Positions 24,161-33,667 are shown, numbered from the stretch's first letter. The stretch: 64,000 bases of DNA from Nanobdellota archaeon (GCA_018901755.1 JAHIDZ010000001.1:27247-91246), one strand, 5' to 3'. The notes: generated by a model from the sequence alone, not told the origin. Made by a program: numbers and translations.

Positions 24161-26005
24161 ATGTATATGCGAAGAATAATAAAGAAACCAGACGAAAAAA
24201 ACATTAGTCTAAAAAAAGTCGTTGCAGACACAAGTGCAATAATTAGCGGTAATCTTACCAGATTAATTGAACAAGGAAAAATGAAAAATTCTGAAATAAT
24301 AATTCCAGAAATTGTAATGGGAGAATTGCAAGCACAAACTTCTCGTATGAAAGAATCAGGATTCTTAGGTTTAGCAGAAATAAAAAAAATAAGAGAGCTT
24401 TCAAAGAAAAATAAAATAACAATTAAATTCGTAGGAGAGCGACCGTCATATGAAGACATCTTATTATCAAAATCAGGACGTGTAGATGCTTTAATACAAG
24501 ATATTGCAAAACAGAATAAGGCAGTTCTTATTACTTGTGATTTGCCACAAGCATTAGTAGCTGAAGCAGAAGGAATAGATGTAAAATATTTCGAATCATA
24601 TGAAAAGAAATTAGAATTAAAGATTGAAAAATATCTAACAAAAGACACATTGTCCGTACATCTAAAGGATAAAGCAATACCTCTTGCTAAAAGAGGAAAA
24701 CCTGGAAAAATACAACTAGTAAAATTAAAAGATACGCCATCAACGCTTGAAGAATTAGAAGAGATTTCGAAAGAAATATTTGAAGCAGCTCGTTTTGAAG
24801 ATAATTCATTTTTAGAAATTGGAGAACGTAATGCATCTGTAATCCAATTGAAAGATATGAGAATTGCAATAGCAAGACCACCATTTTCAGACGGATTAGA
24901 AATAACTGTAGTGAGACCAATTATAAAATTAAATCTTGATGATTACAAATTATCTAATAAATTAAAAGAAAGAATAGAAACTAAAGTAGAAGGAATGCTT
25001 ATTGCAGGTCCGCCTGGATCTGGAAAATCTACTCTAGCAGCATCAATAGCCGAATTTTTAATGAATAGATCAAATGCAATAGTAAAAACAATGGAATCAC
25101 CACGAGACTTACAATTGCCGCCAGAAATAACTCAGTACGCTCCATTAGATGGTTCATTTGTAAAAACAGCAGACATTCTTCTTTTAGTTCGTCCAGACTA
25201 TACTATTTTTGATGAAATAAGAAAAACTAAAGATTTTGAAATATTTTCAGACATGCGTTTAGCAGGAATAGGAATGATTGGTGTTGTTCACTCGACTGAT
25301 GCAATAAGCTCTGTACAAAGATTCATCGGACGCACAGAACTCGGAATGATACCGCACATAGTTGATACAATTATATTTGTTAAAGACGGAGAGATAAAAA
25401 AAGTTTATTCTTTGTCATTAACGGTTCGAGTTCCGCATGGAATGTGCGAAGCAGATTTAGCAAGACCAATCGTAGATGTTAATGATTTTGAAACAGGAAA
25501 ATTAGAATATGAAATTTATACTTACGGTGAACAAACGGTAGTAATGCCAATAAAAGAAGAAAAGAAATCAGCAGTAGAAAAGCTAGCTCTAGAAAAAATA
25601 AAAACAGAAATATCTAAATTTGATCATAATGCTAAAATAGAATTTGTTAATGCTAACAGAATTTCAGTTCGTGTTCGAAACGACGCAATACCATATATAA
25701 TTGGTAAAGAAGGAAAGACAATTAAAAATTTAGAAGATAGATTGGGAATTTCCATCGACATCGAACCAGTCGTTGAATCATTAGGGAATGAAATAGACCA
25801 CCATATATCAGATACTGGAGGATATGTAATATTAGAGTTTACAAATGCAACTGGAAAAAACATTAACATCTATATTGATAATGAATATCTTTTCACAGCA
25901 ACCGTAGGTCGTTCTGATCAAATTAGAGTAAATAAAAAATCTGATTTAGGAAGACAAATAATAAAAGCACTTACAAGAAAAAGCACAATAAAAACATTCG
26001 TATGA
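24161..26005 (+). CDS. PIN domain - ATPase - KH domain protein
   Basis: 614 residues. The N-terminal PIN nuclease domain has acidic residues in Val-Ala-Asp-Thr-Ser-Ala, Val-Met-Gly-Glu-Leu, Gly-Arg-Val-Asp-Ala-Leu and Leu-Ile-Thr-Cys-Asp (~20-125). A VirB11/PilT-like ATPase follows with Walker A Gly-Pro-Pro-Gly-Ser-Gly-Lys-Ser at ~283. A KH domain (Ile-Ile-Gly-Lys-Glu-Gly-Lys-Thr-Ile) lies at ~512. This three-part protein is widespread in archaea and likely an RNA-acting nuclease with a motor; its role is not settled. A second ATG two codons later is an alternative start. It overlaps the TPM gene by 4 nt. Confidence 0.85.
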   Translation: MYMRRIIKKPDEKNISLKKVVADTSAIISGNLTRLIEQGKMKNSEIIIPEIVMGELQAQTSRMKESGFLGLAEIKKIRELSKKNKITIKFVGERPSYEDILLSKSGRVDALIQDIAKQNKAVLITCDLPQALVAEAEGIDVKYFESYEKKLELKIEKYLTKDTLSVHLKDKAIPLAKRGKPGKIQLVKLKDTPSTLEELEEISKEIFEAARFEDNSFLEIGERNASVIQLKDMRIAIARPPFSDGLEITVVRPIIKLNLDDYKLSNKLKERIETKVEGMLIAGPPGSGKSTLAASIAEFLMNRSNAIVKTMESPRDLQLPPEITQYAPLDGSFVKTADILLLVRPDYTIFDEIRKTKDFEIFSDMRLAGIGMIGVVHSTDAISSVQRFIGRTELGMIPHIVDTIIFVKDGEIKKVYSLSLTVRVPHGMCEADLARPIVDVNDFETGKLEYEIYTYGEQTVVMPIKEEKKSAVEKLALEKIKTEISKFDHNAKIEFVNANRISVRVRNDAIPYIIGKEGKTIKNLEDRLGISIDIEPVVESLGNEIDHHISDTGGYVILEFTNATGKNINIYIDNEYLFTATVGRSDQIRVNKKSDLGRQIIKALTRKSTIKTFV

Positions 26006-26874
26006 TTAATATGAAAAAAATATTATTAGTTTTAATGTTGGTAATTATATCTACTTCGGTTTTTGCTGTTCCTATTGCGCAAGATAAGTACGTTAATGAT
26101 TATGCAAATATTTTTAGTTCTGCACAAATATCAGAACTTCGAGCAATTTTTACAGGAGTAGATTCTACTACAACAGCAGAAATGACTTTACTAACAGTTG
26201 ACACGGTTGCACCATTAGATATGTTTTCATATGCTCAGGAAGTTGCAGAAAACTGGAAGATAGGAAAAGCTGACAAAGACAATGGTTTGTTAATTCTTTA
26301 TGCAAAGCAGGAAAACAAAATATGGGTTTCTACCGGCTACGGTCTTGAAGGAATACTTCCAGACTCTAAATTGGGTAGAATACTTGATGAAATGTATGTA
26401 CCGGCTCGAGACACGAATAATACAGCAGAAGGAATAATACTTGTTGCAAGAGAATATGCCAATGTTATAAATCAAAATGCAGATGATGTGCGTTCTGGTC
26501 AAGCAACACCTGCACACAATGTAGATTTCATTTTCATGCTATTTGTTATCATGATATTTTTCATGTTCCCATTAATCGGATTTATTGGGAACATCATATT
26601 CACTCCAAAATGTAAGAAATGTAATTGTAGAATGAAGCTAGTTAGTACAAAATATATTACTGAAAAAGAAAAAGGAACATTTGGGATTGACCATAATGTT
26701 CATTATACAATTAGAATATATAGATGCTCAAAATGTGACTGTGAAGTTGTTAAGAAAACTAAATCACAACGTGGCGGATTTATACCAATTTTCATTGGTG
26801 GTTCGCGCGGAGGCGGATTTTCAGGTGGCGGTTTTGGCGGAGGAGGCTTCGGCGGTGGCGGAGCAGGAAGGTAA
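26002..26874 (+). CDS. TPM-domain membrane protein
   Basis: 290 residues: signal-like hydrophobic N-terminus (about 5-22), then the TPM domain with Val-Asn-Asp-Tyr-Ala-Asn-Ile-Phe-Ser (about 30-40), Gly-Lys-Ala-Asp-Lys-Asp-Asn-Gly-Leu-Leu-Ile-Leu (about 90) and Gly-Tyr-Gly-Leu-Glu-Gly (about 112). A membrane segment follows at ~177-198. Next comes a zinc knuckle (Cys-Lys-Lys-Cys-Asn-Cys ... Cys-Ser-Lys-Cys-Asp-Cys) and a Gly-rich tail of repeated Gly-Gly-Gly-Phe. TPM proteins often occur with LemA, which lies 4 kb downstream here. Role unknown, probably at the membrane. Confidence 0.82.
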   Translation: MINMKKILLVLMLVIISTSVFAVPIAQDKYVNDYANIFSSAQISELRAIFTGVDSTTTAEMTLLTVDTVAPLDMFSYAQEVAENWKIGKADKDNGLLILYAKQENKIWVSTGYGLEGILPDSKLGRILDEMYVPARDTNNTAEGIILVAREYANVINQNADDVRSGQATPAHNVDFIFMLFVIMIFFMFPLIGFIGNIIFTPKCKKCNCRMKLVSTKYITEKEKGTFGIDHNVHYTIRIYRCSKCDCEVVKKTKSQRGGFIPIFIGGSRGGGFSGGGFGGGGFGGGGAGR

Positions 26875-26903
26875 TTTTATATCTTGCTTAATATAATATC
26901 TAT

Positions 26904-28037
26904 ATGATGATAACTGCTGACATAGAAACAGGAAGCATAAGAATTACAGCATTTGGAGAAGATGCTTTCATTGTACGAAAGAGTAGAAAAATAAAAATAA
27001 CTTCTGAAGAAAAACTTAAAGACGGCGATACAATAGCCTGCGGATCAAAAACCGTTATAAGCATTGACGTTAGTTATAACAAAGGAAAAGATAAACCAAT
27101 TGATGATTATAAATCTAGAGAATCTAAAACTGTTTACATGGGGCCAAATAGTGAATTGCAGGTCAGCGGTTTTGAAGAATGGGATAAGACAGACAAGGAA
27201 GGACAAAGACATCATGGCGAGCTTATAAGAAACATAGAATTAAAAAAAGGATTTTTCCACGTGTCATATTCACACTGTGAAAATGTACTTAAAACTTCAG
27301 TCGCTTCTATAAAATTTATTTTTAGCGGAGGCGGATTTTTTGACGTATGCAACGATTCAGTTTATAGCAGCACTATACCATCAACTTCTGTCGGCGCAGG
27401 CGGAATTGAATATACAAACAAATTAACCAGAAGAACATTTATTGCAAAGTCATCTATTGGCGAGGAAATAATAGTTACCAGAGACGGAATCTACAAGAAA
27501 CCTATAACGAAAATGGATGACATCTTTCAAAATTCAATACAATTATTAGGCTACTTTACAGGAAAAATGCACCAAGCGTTGCCAACAATGGATCCAAAGA
27601 AAATGGCAGAGCAGTATAAAAACATGCCAAAACAAATGGAAGAGGGACTTGGCGGGATTGAAATGATGAAAAATATGTCTCCTAAAGATATAGAGAGAAT
27701 GATGAAGATGGCAGAGTCTCACGGAGCCAAGCTTAGTGCCGAACAGATGAAAATGATGAAAGAGCTTCCTGAAAAACTTAAAGCACTGGAAAAAAGCGGC
27801 AAAATGACGCAGATGAAAAAAGGAATGGCTATGAGTAAAGGAATGCTGGAAGGATTGGGAGACAAAGGAACAGATAGATTTGCAAAAATGCAAACAGAGG
27901 GAATGGAGAAGATGAAAAAAATGTCCGGTTTACCAGTTAAAATCACTACATCTGATGGCAAGACTACAGATATTGAAACACTTCTTGAATCTCCGAGAAG
28001 ATATAAGCCATTAACAGACGCGAAGAAGGTTGCATAG
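26904..28037 (+). CDS. FecR-like domain protein with Met-rich helical C-terminus
   Basis: 377 residues. The first ~220 form a strand-rich FecR-like domain: Gly-Asp-Thr-Ile-Ala-Cys-Gly-Ser, then Val-Tyr-Met-Gly-Pro-Asn-Ser-Glu-Leu-Gln-Val and Ile-Glu-Leu-Lys-Lys-Gly-Phe-Phe. From about 228 to 345 the sequence is helical and very rich in Met and Lys (repeated Met-Lys-Met, Met-Met-Lys). No signal peptide or membrane segment is visible. A TTTTATAT box is about 29 nt before the ATG. FecR assignment is by pattern and is tentative. Confidence 0.5.
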   Translation: MMITADIETGSIRITAFGEDAFIVRKSRKIKITSEEKLKDGDTIACGSKTVISIDVSYNKGKDKPIDDYKSRESKTVYMGPNSELQVSGFEEWDKTDKEGQRHHGELIRNIELKKGFFHVSYSHCENVLKTSVASIKFIFSGGGFFDVCNDSVYSSTIPSTSVGAGGIEYTNKLTRRTFIAKSSIGEEIIVTRDGIYKKPITKMDDIFQNSIQLLGYFTGKMHQALPTMDPKKMAEQYKNMPKQMEEGLGGIEMMKNMSPKDIERMMKMAESHGAKLSAEQMKMMKELPEKLKALEKSGKMTQMKKGMAMSKGMLEGLGDKGTDRFAKMQTEGMEKMKKMSGLPVKITTSDGKTTDIETLLESPRRYKPLTDAKKVA

Positions 28038-28045
28038 TGTTTAAA

Positions 28046-29584
28046 ATGGCTACTAAAAAATCTAAAGAAATAAAGGAGAGCGACGAAGAATTTCTTAAAA
28101 TTTTATTCAAAAAGAAAGAAGAATCAGCTAAAAAAATATCAGAAGAAATAAATGCATATTCAGAAGTAGGAGAATTCAGAGAAAAAGGAAAGCAGATTGG
28201 AAAAGATCTTGATGAAAGAGAAGAATGTAAAAAAATAGTTGAAGAATTTAAAATTTCTCCCCCGATTATGGAATCTGTACATATTAATGACGTATCATTT
28301 GATTTTTCATGCAAAAACAGCAACGTTGTAAAGAAAATTGAATTGCTTAAGAAACACGGATTTCCTTTTATCACTGCCATAAAGAGCGCATCAACATATC
28401 CTGTAAATTTCAAAACATATGGTAAAACATATCTCAAGCGTGGCATGCAGAAAATTTATCTTCCAGAAACTTCAAAACCTCCAATAATGCCTGATAGCAA
28501 TATGGGAATGGGGAGCGGAATAGCTTTAGATCCAAAGAATCAGGGAGTCATACTTCAGGACGGGGATGTTCTAGGAACAGAACGAGATAGTTATATTTAC
28601 GAGTTTATGGATACGAAACAAAACATGGATAATCATAACACTGATATTATCATCTTTCCAGAGAGCGAACTTAGAATTACTATACAGAGAGAAATAACTC
28701 ATCCAGAACCAGAGTTCATGGTTCCGGAAAAAGTTCCTTCTACCATCAAACAATTATCCACCAATACCGTCAATTCAGATGCAATTGAAGGAATAGAGTT
28801 AATTAAGGGATTATTCAAAATCAGTCTATTAAGAAAAGGAAAAAATATAAATAAACTAATCGCAATTCCGTCTAAATATCCTCAAATAGAATTTGAGTCT
28901 ACTTCAAAAATGATAATGAAAACTATAAGACAAATGGCTGAGAACGCAAGAAAAAATAGTCCAAAGGTTGCCGACCTACTTATGGCGCAGATTTCCAACG
29001 CAAGAAGCGCAAGTTCTGGAGTATGTGACGACATGGTAGCTACCATCGAGTTAAATTATGACGGTTCTCTTGTGATATTCGGCACGCCAAATAATATTAT
29101 TCATAGAGGCATTGGCAAAGAAACGAAAAGAATTGACCCAAGAAAAAAGATAACCCTGACACAAAGCGCTCTTTATGAAACTGACTGCAGCAAGATCAAG
29201 GATCCGAGGGTCGACTTAATTGAAAAAAAGACAATGGCTGTAACAGTTTATATCGCTATGCTAGTTTCAAAAAAAGAATTTGAACAAAACATCGCCAAAC
29301 CGATTGACATGGAAGCTGAAAATAAAAAGATGCGCGAAGAGGATGAGTTAATGTTAAAAAACGCAGAAGAAATTGGAGACGATGACCTGATAAACATGGC
29401 AAAACAAAAAATAAAAACAGATGAAAACTGGATTAATGCAGTTATACCAAAACAATTAGAAGAAAACAAAAAAGAAATAGAACGGGCAAAAGATTTTATC
29501 AGGAAGAACACCGAGTTCTACAAGAGAGATTTTGAAGCAATTCTCCCCGCATATGATTCTCCAAATGAAAGTGATAAAGTATAA
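28046..29584 (+). CDS. FecR-like domain protein, second copy type
   Basis: About 512 residues. N-terminal ~75 are charged and helical. A strand-rich part near 165-275 (Gly-Val-Ile-Leu-Gln-Asp-Gly-Asp-Val-Leu, Ile-Ile-Phe-Pro-Glu-Ser-Glu-Leu-Arg-Ile, Glu-Leu-Ile-Lys-Gly-Leu-Phe-Lys-Ile) resembles the FecR-like part of the previous protein. The last ~90 are acidic coiled coil. A GTG at 28037 that overlaps the previous stop is an alternative start. No membrane segment; the family is not firmly recognised. Confidence 0.45.
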   Translation: MATKKSKEIKESDEEFLKILFKKKEESAKKISEEINAYSEVGEFREKGKQIGKDLDEREECKKIVEEFKISPPIMESVHINDVSFDFSCKNSNVVKKIELLKKHGFPFITAIKSASTYPVNFKTYGKTYLKRGMQKIYLPETSKPPIMPDSNMGMGSGIALDPKNQGVILQDGDVLGTERDSYIYEFMDTKQNMDNHNTDIIIFPESELRITIQREITHPEPEFMVPEKVPSTIKQLSTNTVNSDAIEGIELIKGLFKISLLRKGKNINKLIAIPSKYPQIEFESTSKMIMKTIRQMAENARKNSPKVADLLMAQISNARSASSGVCDDMVATIELNYDGSLVIFGTPNNIIHRGIGKETKRIDPRKKITLTQSALYETDCSKIKDPRVDLIEKKTMAVTVYIAMLVSKKEFEQNIAKPIDMEAENKKMREEDELMLKNAEEIGDDDLINMAKQKIKTDENWINAVIPKQLEENKKEIERAKDFIRKNTEFYKRDFEAILPAYDSPNESDKV

Positions 29585-29630
29585 AAGCAAGATATTACAT
29601 ATAAAATTATTAAATAGAAGGTGATATGAG

Positions 29631-29903
29631 ATGGGATTCCTAGAAGATGTTGGAAACAGACTTAAAAGTGAGGCAACGTATAAAGCCAGCAGCGGAGCTT
29701 CTAACGCTATTGTAAAGGCGGGAGAAAAACTTTTCAAGAAAGGAGATAAAAATACCAAATGTCCAAAGTGTAAAGCACCAATAACACCTGGATTGAAATT
29801 CTGTTCAAAATGCGGGGCAAAATTAATGGTTACCTGCAAGAAATGCAATGTTGATTATTCTATTGGAACAACATTCTGTGCTCAATGTGGCGGAAAATTA
29901 TAG
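29631..29903 (+). CDS. Double zinc-ribbon protein
   Basis: 90 residues: a ~40-residue helical lead, then Cys-Pro-Lys-Cys and Cys-Ser-Lys-Cys-Gly (about 44-64), then Cys-Lys-Lys-Cys and Cys-Ala-Gln-Cys-Gly (about 70-87), i.e. two complete zinc ribbons. Preceded by GGTGATATGAG. Such proteins often act as adaptors; it lies between the FecR-like genes and a lipoprotein gene on the same strand. Confidence 0.75.
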   Translation: MGFLEDVGNRLKSEATYKASSGASNAIVKAGEKLFKKGDKNTKCPKCKAPITPGLKFCSKCGAKLMVTCKKCNVDYSIGTTFCAQCGGKL

Positions 29904-29909
29904 ATTATT

Positions 29910-30566
29910 ATGAAAAGGTTATTAGTATTACTGATACTTAGTATTGTATTGATTAGTGGATGCGTTATGGAAGATAGTTTAATTAATCTTGGGTTCGGAA
30001 CAAACGCAGGTGTTGCCTCGGGTGGTATACCATTATCAGGAGAATCAGATTCACAACCAGAAACATCGCCGTCAGAAACTTCTCCAGGAGCACCAGTTTC
30101 AAAATCACTTGATTGCAAACTTCTTGAAAACATAGACTCAGACGCATACAAATGTTCATCTGAAAAAGATTGTATAATTTATATTGATAAATGTTGTTCA
30201 ATTCTTTCAAAAGCAATCAATAAGAATTATAAATCCTGTATCCCAGAAGGAGATGTAGATTTGTTTGGCAAGCCTTGTGGAGAGGAGATTTGTCCAGGGT
30301 CTGGCACACCAATCGCAGCTCTTTGTGCTAATAATAAGTGCATGCTTGGATTTGATAATGTAACATCAGCATACACTATTCCAACAGTAACATGTACAAC
30401 AGATGATGATTGCGAACTGAGCTTATGCAATTGTCAGTGTCAAAAGAATGGAACCGATAATGGAATATGCGCCATGATCATGCCTGCGAGCAATTGTATA
30501 GATAATGTAGGAATTTCCGGTTGTAAATGCACCAATGGGGAATGTGAAGAAACGGCTGTTAAATAA
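29910..30566 (+). CDS. Cys-rich predicted lipoprotein
   Basis: 218 residues. Residues 1-18 form a hydrophobic signal ending Leu-Ile-Ser-Gly-Cys, a lipobox-like site with the Cys at residue 18. A Ser/Pro/Glu-rich linker (about 40-68) is followed by about 18 further Cys, including Cys-Cys and Cys-Asn-Cys-Gln-Cys arrangements, suggesting a disulfide-bonded outer domain. Starts 6 nt after the zinc-ribbon gene. Anchoring through the Cys is inferred. Confidence 0.65.
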   Translation: MKRLLVLLILSIVLISGCVMEDSLINLGFGTNAGVASGGIPLSGESDSQPETSPSETSPGAPVSKSLDCKLLENIDSDAYKCSSEKDCIIYIDKCCSILSKAINKNYKSCIPEGDVDLFGKPCGEEICPGSGTPIAALCANNKCMLGFDNVTSAYTIPTVTCTTDDDCELSLCNCQCQKNGTDNGICAMIMPASNCIDNVGISGCKCTNGECEETAVK

Positions 30567-30611
30567 TGTTCATGTAGATAAATTTATAAGGTCTACAAGA
30601 GATGATTAATT

Positions 30612-31199
30612 ATGCCAAAGAGTTTTTTTGAAAAAAATAAGATGCTAATTATAGTTGGAATAGTTGTTCTTGTAATTTTACTTATGGTAGTCGGCATGTA
30701 TAATAGTTTTGTAACTTTAGATCAAAACATAAAAGGAAAATGGTCTCTAGTTGAAAATGATTATCAGAGACAAGCAGATTTGATTCCTAATTTAATATCT
30801 ACTATTTCGAGCCAAGTTGGAGTTGAAACGAAATTTGTTAAAGATGTTATTGCCTTAAGAACTGTTTATGCTTCGGCGCAAGGCCAATATCAAAAAGATT
30901 CCGCGGGCCAGCAGATGAATGGCGGCATTACAGTACTTGTTAACGCTGTAGCTGAAAATTATCCTCAATTATTGGCAAGTGAAGGTTACACCGCATTAAG
31001 AGATGAATTAGCAGGAAGTCAAAATAGAATAACTGTTGCTAGAAAAAATTATATCGATGCATTGCAAGCATATAATACAGCAATAAAGAGATTCCCAGGA
31101 GTATTATTTGCAGGAATGTTTGGTTTTTCAGAACTAGAATATTATGAAGCACCTGCAGGAACAGAAACACCACAATTGGGTTCTGGGCAGTTACCTTAA
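30612..31199 (+). CDS. lemA: LemA family protein
   Basis: 195 residues: one N-terminal membrane segment (about 10-29), then Asn-Ser-Phe-Val-Thr-Leu-Asp-Gln-Asn-Ile-Lys and Gln-Ala-Asp-Leu-Ile-Pro-Asn-Leu-Ile, and a long helical body, as in LemA proteins. The C-terminal Pro-Gly-Val-Leu-Phe-Ala motif (about 165) is also typical. Family function is unknown but it often pairs with TPM proteins, one of which is encoded at 26002. A TTTATAA box sits about 28 nt upstream. Confidence 0.9.
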   Translation: MPKSFFEKNKMLIIVGIVVLVILLMVVGMYNSFVTLDQNIKGKWSLVENDYQRQADLIPNLISTISSQVGVETKFVKDVIALRTVYASAQGQYQKDSAGQQMNGGITVLVNAVAENYPQLLASEGYTALRDELAGSQNRITVARKNYIDALQAYNTAIKRFPGVLFAGMFGFSELEYYEAPAGTETPQLGSGQLP

Positions 31200-31242
31200 T
31201 TCTTTGAACGTTTAAAAGTCTCAGAAACTTCTAATTAATTAT

Positions 31243-31324
31243 GGGCATATAGCTCAGCATGGACTTTCAGAGCGGCGGCATCCTAAGCCGTAGGTCGGGG
31301 GTTCAAATCCCTCTATGCCCGCCA
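31243..31324 (+). tRNA. tRNA-Arg (CCU), no intron
   Basis: Acceptor GGGCATA/TATGCCC, D-stem GCTC/GAGC, anticodon stem GCGGC/GCCGT, loop ATCCTAA (anticodon CCT), T-arm GGGGG/CCCTC with loop TTCAAAT, discriminator G and encoded CCA. The D-loop is long (14 nt, AGCATGGACTTTCA) but has no bulge-helix-bulge. A TTTAAAA box begins at 31211. Confidence 0.92.
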
Positions 31325-31325
31325 G

Positions 31326-31865
31326 TTATCTAATTCTTTTATTATCTTTACTGAATATTTTTGAAGGCTTTCCAGAAAGTTTTCCATCATCTATATATAA
31401 ATCGATAGACTTTCCAAACATTTTTTGTATATCTTGTATGTTGTTTGGCGTTGGTTGACCTGAAACATTTGCAGAAGTCGTAGTTATTGGTTTTCCAAAC
31501 TGTTTTGCAATTTTTACACACCAATGATTTGGTATTCTAAAGCCAATATAATCTTTTGCAATAGGAAGATTTTTTTTCGATTTTAAAATAAAAGTATATT
31601 TACCAGGAAACTTTCTAATAGCAAGTTTTGAAGGGAAAGAATATTCTTTAAGCATTTTTTTATTAGAAACAAGAGCTGATATAAAAACTTTTTTTGACCG
31701 TTTTTTTATCTTATAAATTTTTTCAATGCTTTTTCTTTTTGTAGCATCGGCGCCTATACCATAAACCGTATCTGTCGGATAAACAATTAGACCGCCTTTT
31801 TTCAAAATACGAACAGACTCTTTGATAATTATTGGCTCTTTTTTCTTTGAATATTTTAGAAGCAT
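31326..31865 (-). CDS. tsaC: Sua5/YrdC/YciO-type threonylcarbamoyl-AMP synthase
   Basis: 179 residues. Family landmarks: Gly-Gly-Leu-Ile-Val-Tyr-Pro-Thr-Asp-Thr-Val-Tyr-Gly-Ile-Gly (about 24-38), Lys-Arg-Ser-Lys-Lys (about 54), Tyr-Ile-Gly-Phe-Arg-Ile-Pro (about 106) and Thr-Thr-Thr-Ser-Ala-Asn-Val-Ser-Gly (about 128). It makes threonylcarbamoyl-AMP for the t6A modification at A37 of ANN-decoding tRNAs, which would include the tRNA-Ile(UAU) here. It lacks the C-terminal Sua5 domain. It ends 1 nt after tRNA-Arg on the opposite strand. Confidence 0.85.
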   Translation of the reverse strand: MLLKYSKKKEPIIIKESVRILKKGGLIVYPTDTVYGIGADATKRKSIEKIYKIKKRSKKVFISALVSNKKMLKEYSFPSKLAIRKFPGKYTFILKSKKNLPIAKDYIGFRIPNHWCVKIAKQFGKPITTTSANVSGQPTPNNIQDIQKMFGKSIDLYIDDGKLSGKPSKIFSKDNKRIR

Positions 31866-31877
31866 TCTATCACAAAT

Positions 31878-32516
31878 TCAAATAAATCTTATACAAATAA
31901 CATCTCGGTATACATTTTGTCCATCTCTCATTGTTACTAATTTAAAACTTTTAGTAACTCTACAGTCGAATTTTCTTTTAACAGTTTCAGAAATCGAAAT
32001 TGCTGATTTTTTATTTCCAAATTTTATATCAATTCCGCCACTTACATCACTGGAACTAAAGAATGATTTTGGATCCTTTCTTTCATCATGGAGCATTAAA
32101 TCTATTATGAAATTCATTATTTTATCATTGAATTCCCCTCTTATCTGTATTGTCGCTTCATAATAATCGCAGAATTTTCTCGCGCATACTGGGCATATCA
32201 TTGTTCTTACAGTAGTGTCAACTTTATGTACTTCATCTTTACCTTTGGTTGCAGTAATTTCCCAAGATTTGCCTTTTTTTATTAATTTAATTTTAACATT
32301 TTTTTCTAAATCTTTTACGTTATTCAATATAATTTGTTCTATGGATGCTTTCTTCCAATCATTTTTGATTCTATATAATTCACATTTTTTACAAGCAACA
32401 AGATTGATATTTTTAGGTACATCAACTAATTTTGTTTTTTTCTTATAACATTCTAAACAATAGCCATCTTTCAATCGTGTTCCTTTTTTACCACACAAAA
32501 AACAAAATTTTTCCAT
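31878..32516 (-). CDS. nmd3: NMD3-family ribosome-associated protein
   Basis: 212 residues. The zinc-binding N-terminus has Cys-Phe-Leu-Cys-Gly, Cys-Leu-Glu-Cys, Cys-Lys-Lys-Cys and, after ~60 residues, Cys-Pro-Val-Cys, the NMD3 pattern. Eukaryotic NMD3 exports and monitors the large subunit; archaeal NMD3 is probably a 50S maturation factor. It is shorter than eukaryotic NMD3, as expected in archaea. It follows the pilus cluster by 1 nt on the same strand and precedes tsaC. Confidence 0.88.
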   Translation of the reverse strand: MEKFCFLCGKKGTRLKDGYCLECYKKKTKLVDVPKNINLVACKKCELYRIKNDWKKASIEQIILNNVKDLEKNVKIKLIKKGKSWEITATKGKDEVHKVDTTVRTMICPVCARKFCDYYEATIQIRGEFNDKIMNFIIDLMLHDERKDPKSFFSSSDVSGGIDIKFGNKKSAISISETVKRKFDCRVTKSFKLVTMRDGQNVYRDVICIRFI

Positions 32517-32517
32517 A

Positions 32518-33666
32518 CTAATACACGTACCACAAGACTAATGAAGTTTCCGCTATCTCTGGTATATCGCAACATAGCGAATTTAACCTAGGAATTTCAA
32601 TATAACCATCGCCAGGCTTTCCAAGATACCATTCTTTTGCAGAGTTTGATATAATAGCTTTTAGAAGAGTTGAGTACTCCGAATCTTCCAATAGTTTAGA
32701 AATCCATATTGCATTTCCAAATTTAGTTACAGCGGCATTATCATTACTACCAATTATGCTGTTCCCATCGACAATTGGTTTATCTGACCCAGCAATAGCA
32801 GTGTTGAATATAAAATCACTATCGGATATTGCAAATTGAACATTACGTGAACTTGATAGTTCAATCTTCTTAACAATTACATTTATTGATATTCCCGGTA
32901 TAGATACGATAGATCTTTCCGGATATGTTGGTCTACAGCTCGGCGGAGTCGAGATACATACTTTTTTAACATTACCTTCAATTGTAGCATTAACAATTAG
33001 TTCTTGACCACTTACATTCCAATATCCATAATAACTATTTGCTTCAGGGTCTCCTACACGTGGTGTCTGAACCGTGAATCCAAATCCAAGAAAATATTTT
33101 GAAATATCATTATATTCTGTAAAGTTCATTTTACCAGGAATATTTACAGTAGTTTCAATGTTGAAAAAAGTTTCATAATTTATACCTTCAGTACCAATAC
33201 CTATTACTGTTTTTTCTTTTACAAAATCATTTAATGTTTGATTCGAATAATCAAATGTACCATTAATTATAATTACATCATATGTGTCAAAATCATAAGC
33301 AAGAGAAGATACATTAAATTCTATTGCTCTGTTGTTAACATGTGTGCCAGTACTAAGAAGTATAGATTCGATGTAATCTTTATCATTTGTACCAACATTT
33401 ATTACATTTTTAGGTATTCCTGAGAATTTCATAGTGTATCTTATGTTCGCAGCTTTCATATCATCTATTTCTTCAAAGATACTTGTTTCATTAATAGTTT
33501 TAATTATATTAGGGCCAAGAATATCCATAACATTATTTCCAATTCCTATCAAATCGCCTTTAGTCCAATCTGAACCACTGCCTTGAGCGGCAAAGAAACT
33601 TTGAAATATTATAGTTATTAAAACTGCCGCAACAATAATTTCAACTAAATATAGGAATCCTTTCAT
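32518..33666 (-). CDS. Large pilin-like protein (Met-Lys-Gly signal)
   Basis: 382 residues. Starts Met-Lys-Gly-Phe-Leu-Tyr-Leu-Val-Glu-Ile-Ile; Glu9 relative to the start lies five or six residues after the cleavage point, as in type IV prepilins, and the hydrophobic stretch runs to about residue 27. The remaining ~350 residues are an extracellular domain with a Cys pair near residue 245 and another near the C-terminus. Probably a minor or tip pilin. Separated by 1 nt from the next gene. Confidence 0.65.
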   Translation of the reverse strand: MKGFLYLVEIIVAAVLITIIFQSFFAAQGSGSDWTKGDLIGIGNNVMDILGPNIIKTINETSIFEEIDDMKAANIRYTMKFSGIPKNVINVGTNDKDYIESILLSTGTHVNNRAIEFNVSSLAYDFDTYDVIIINGTFDYSNQTLNDFVKEKTVIGIGTEGINYETFFNIETTVNIPGKMNFTEYNDISKYFLGFGFTVQTPRVGDPEANSYYGYWNVSGQELIVNATIEGNVKKVCISTPPSCRPTYPERSIVSIPGISINVIVKKIELSSSRNVQFAISDSDFIFNTAIAGSDKPIVDGNSIIGSNDNAAVTKFGNAIWISKLLEDSEYSTLLKAIISNSAKEWYLGKPGDGYIEIPRLNSLCCDIPEIAETSLVLWYVY

Positions 33667-33667
33667 T

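Noticed and set aside
31251..31272. Intron in the long D-loop of tRNA-Arg
   Set aside because: No paired central helix or bulges can be drawn, and the 14-nt loop can be tolerated.
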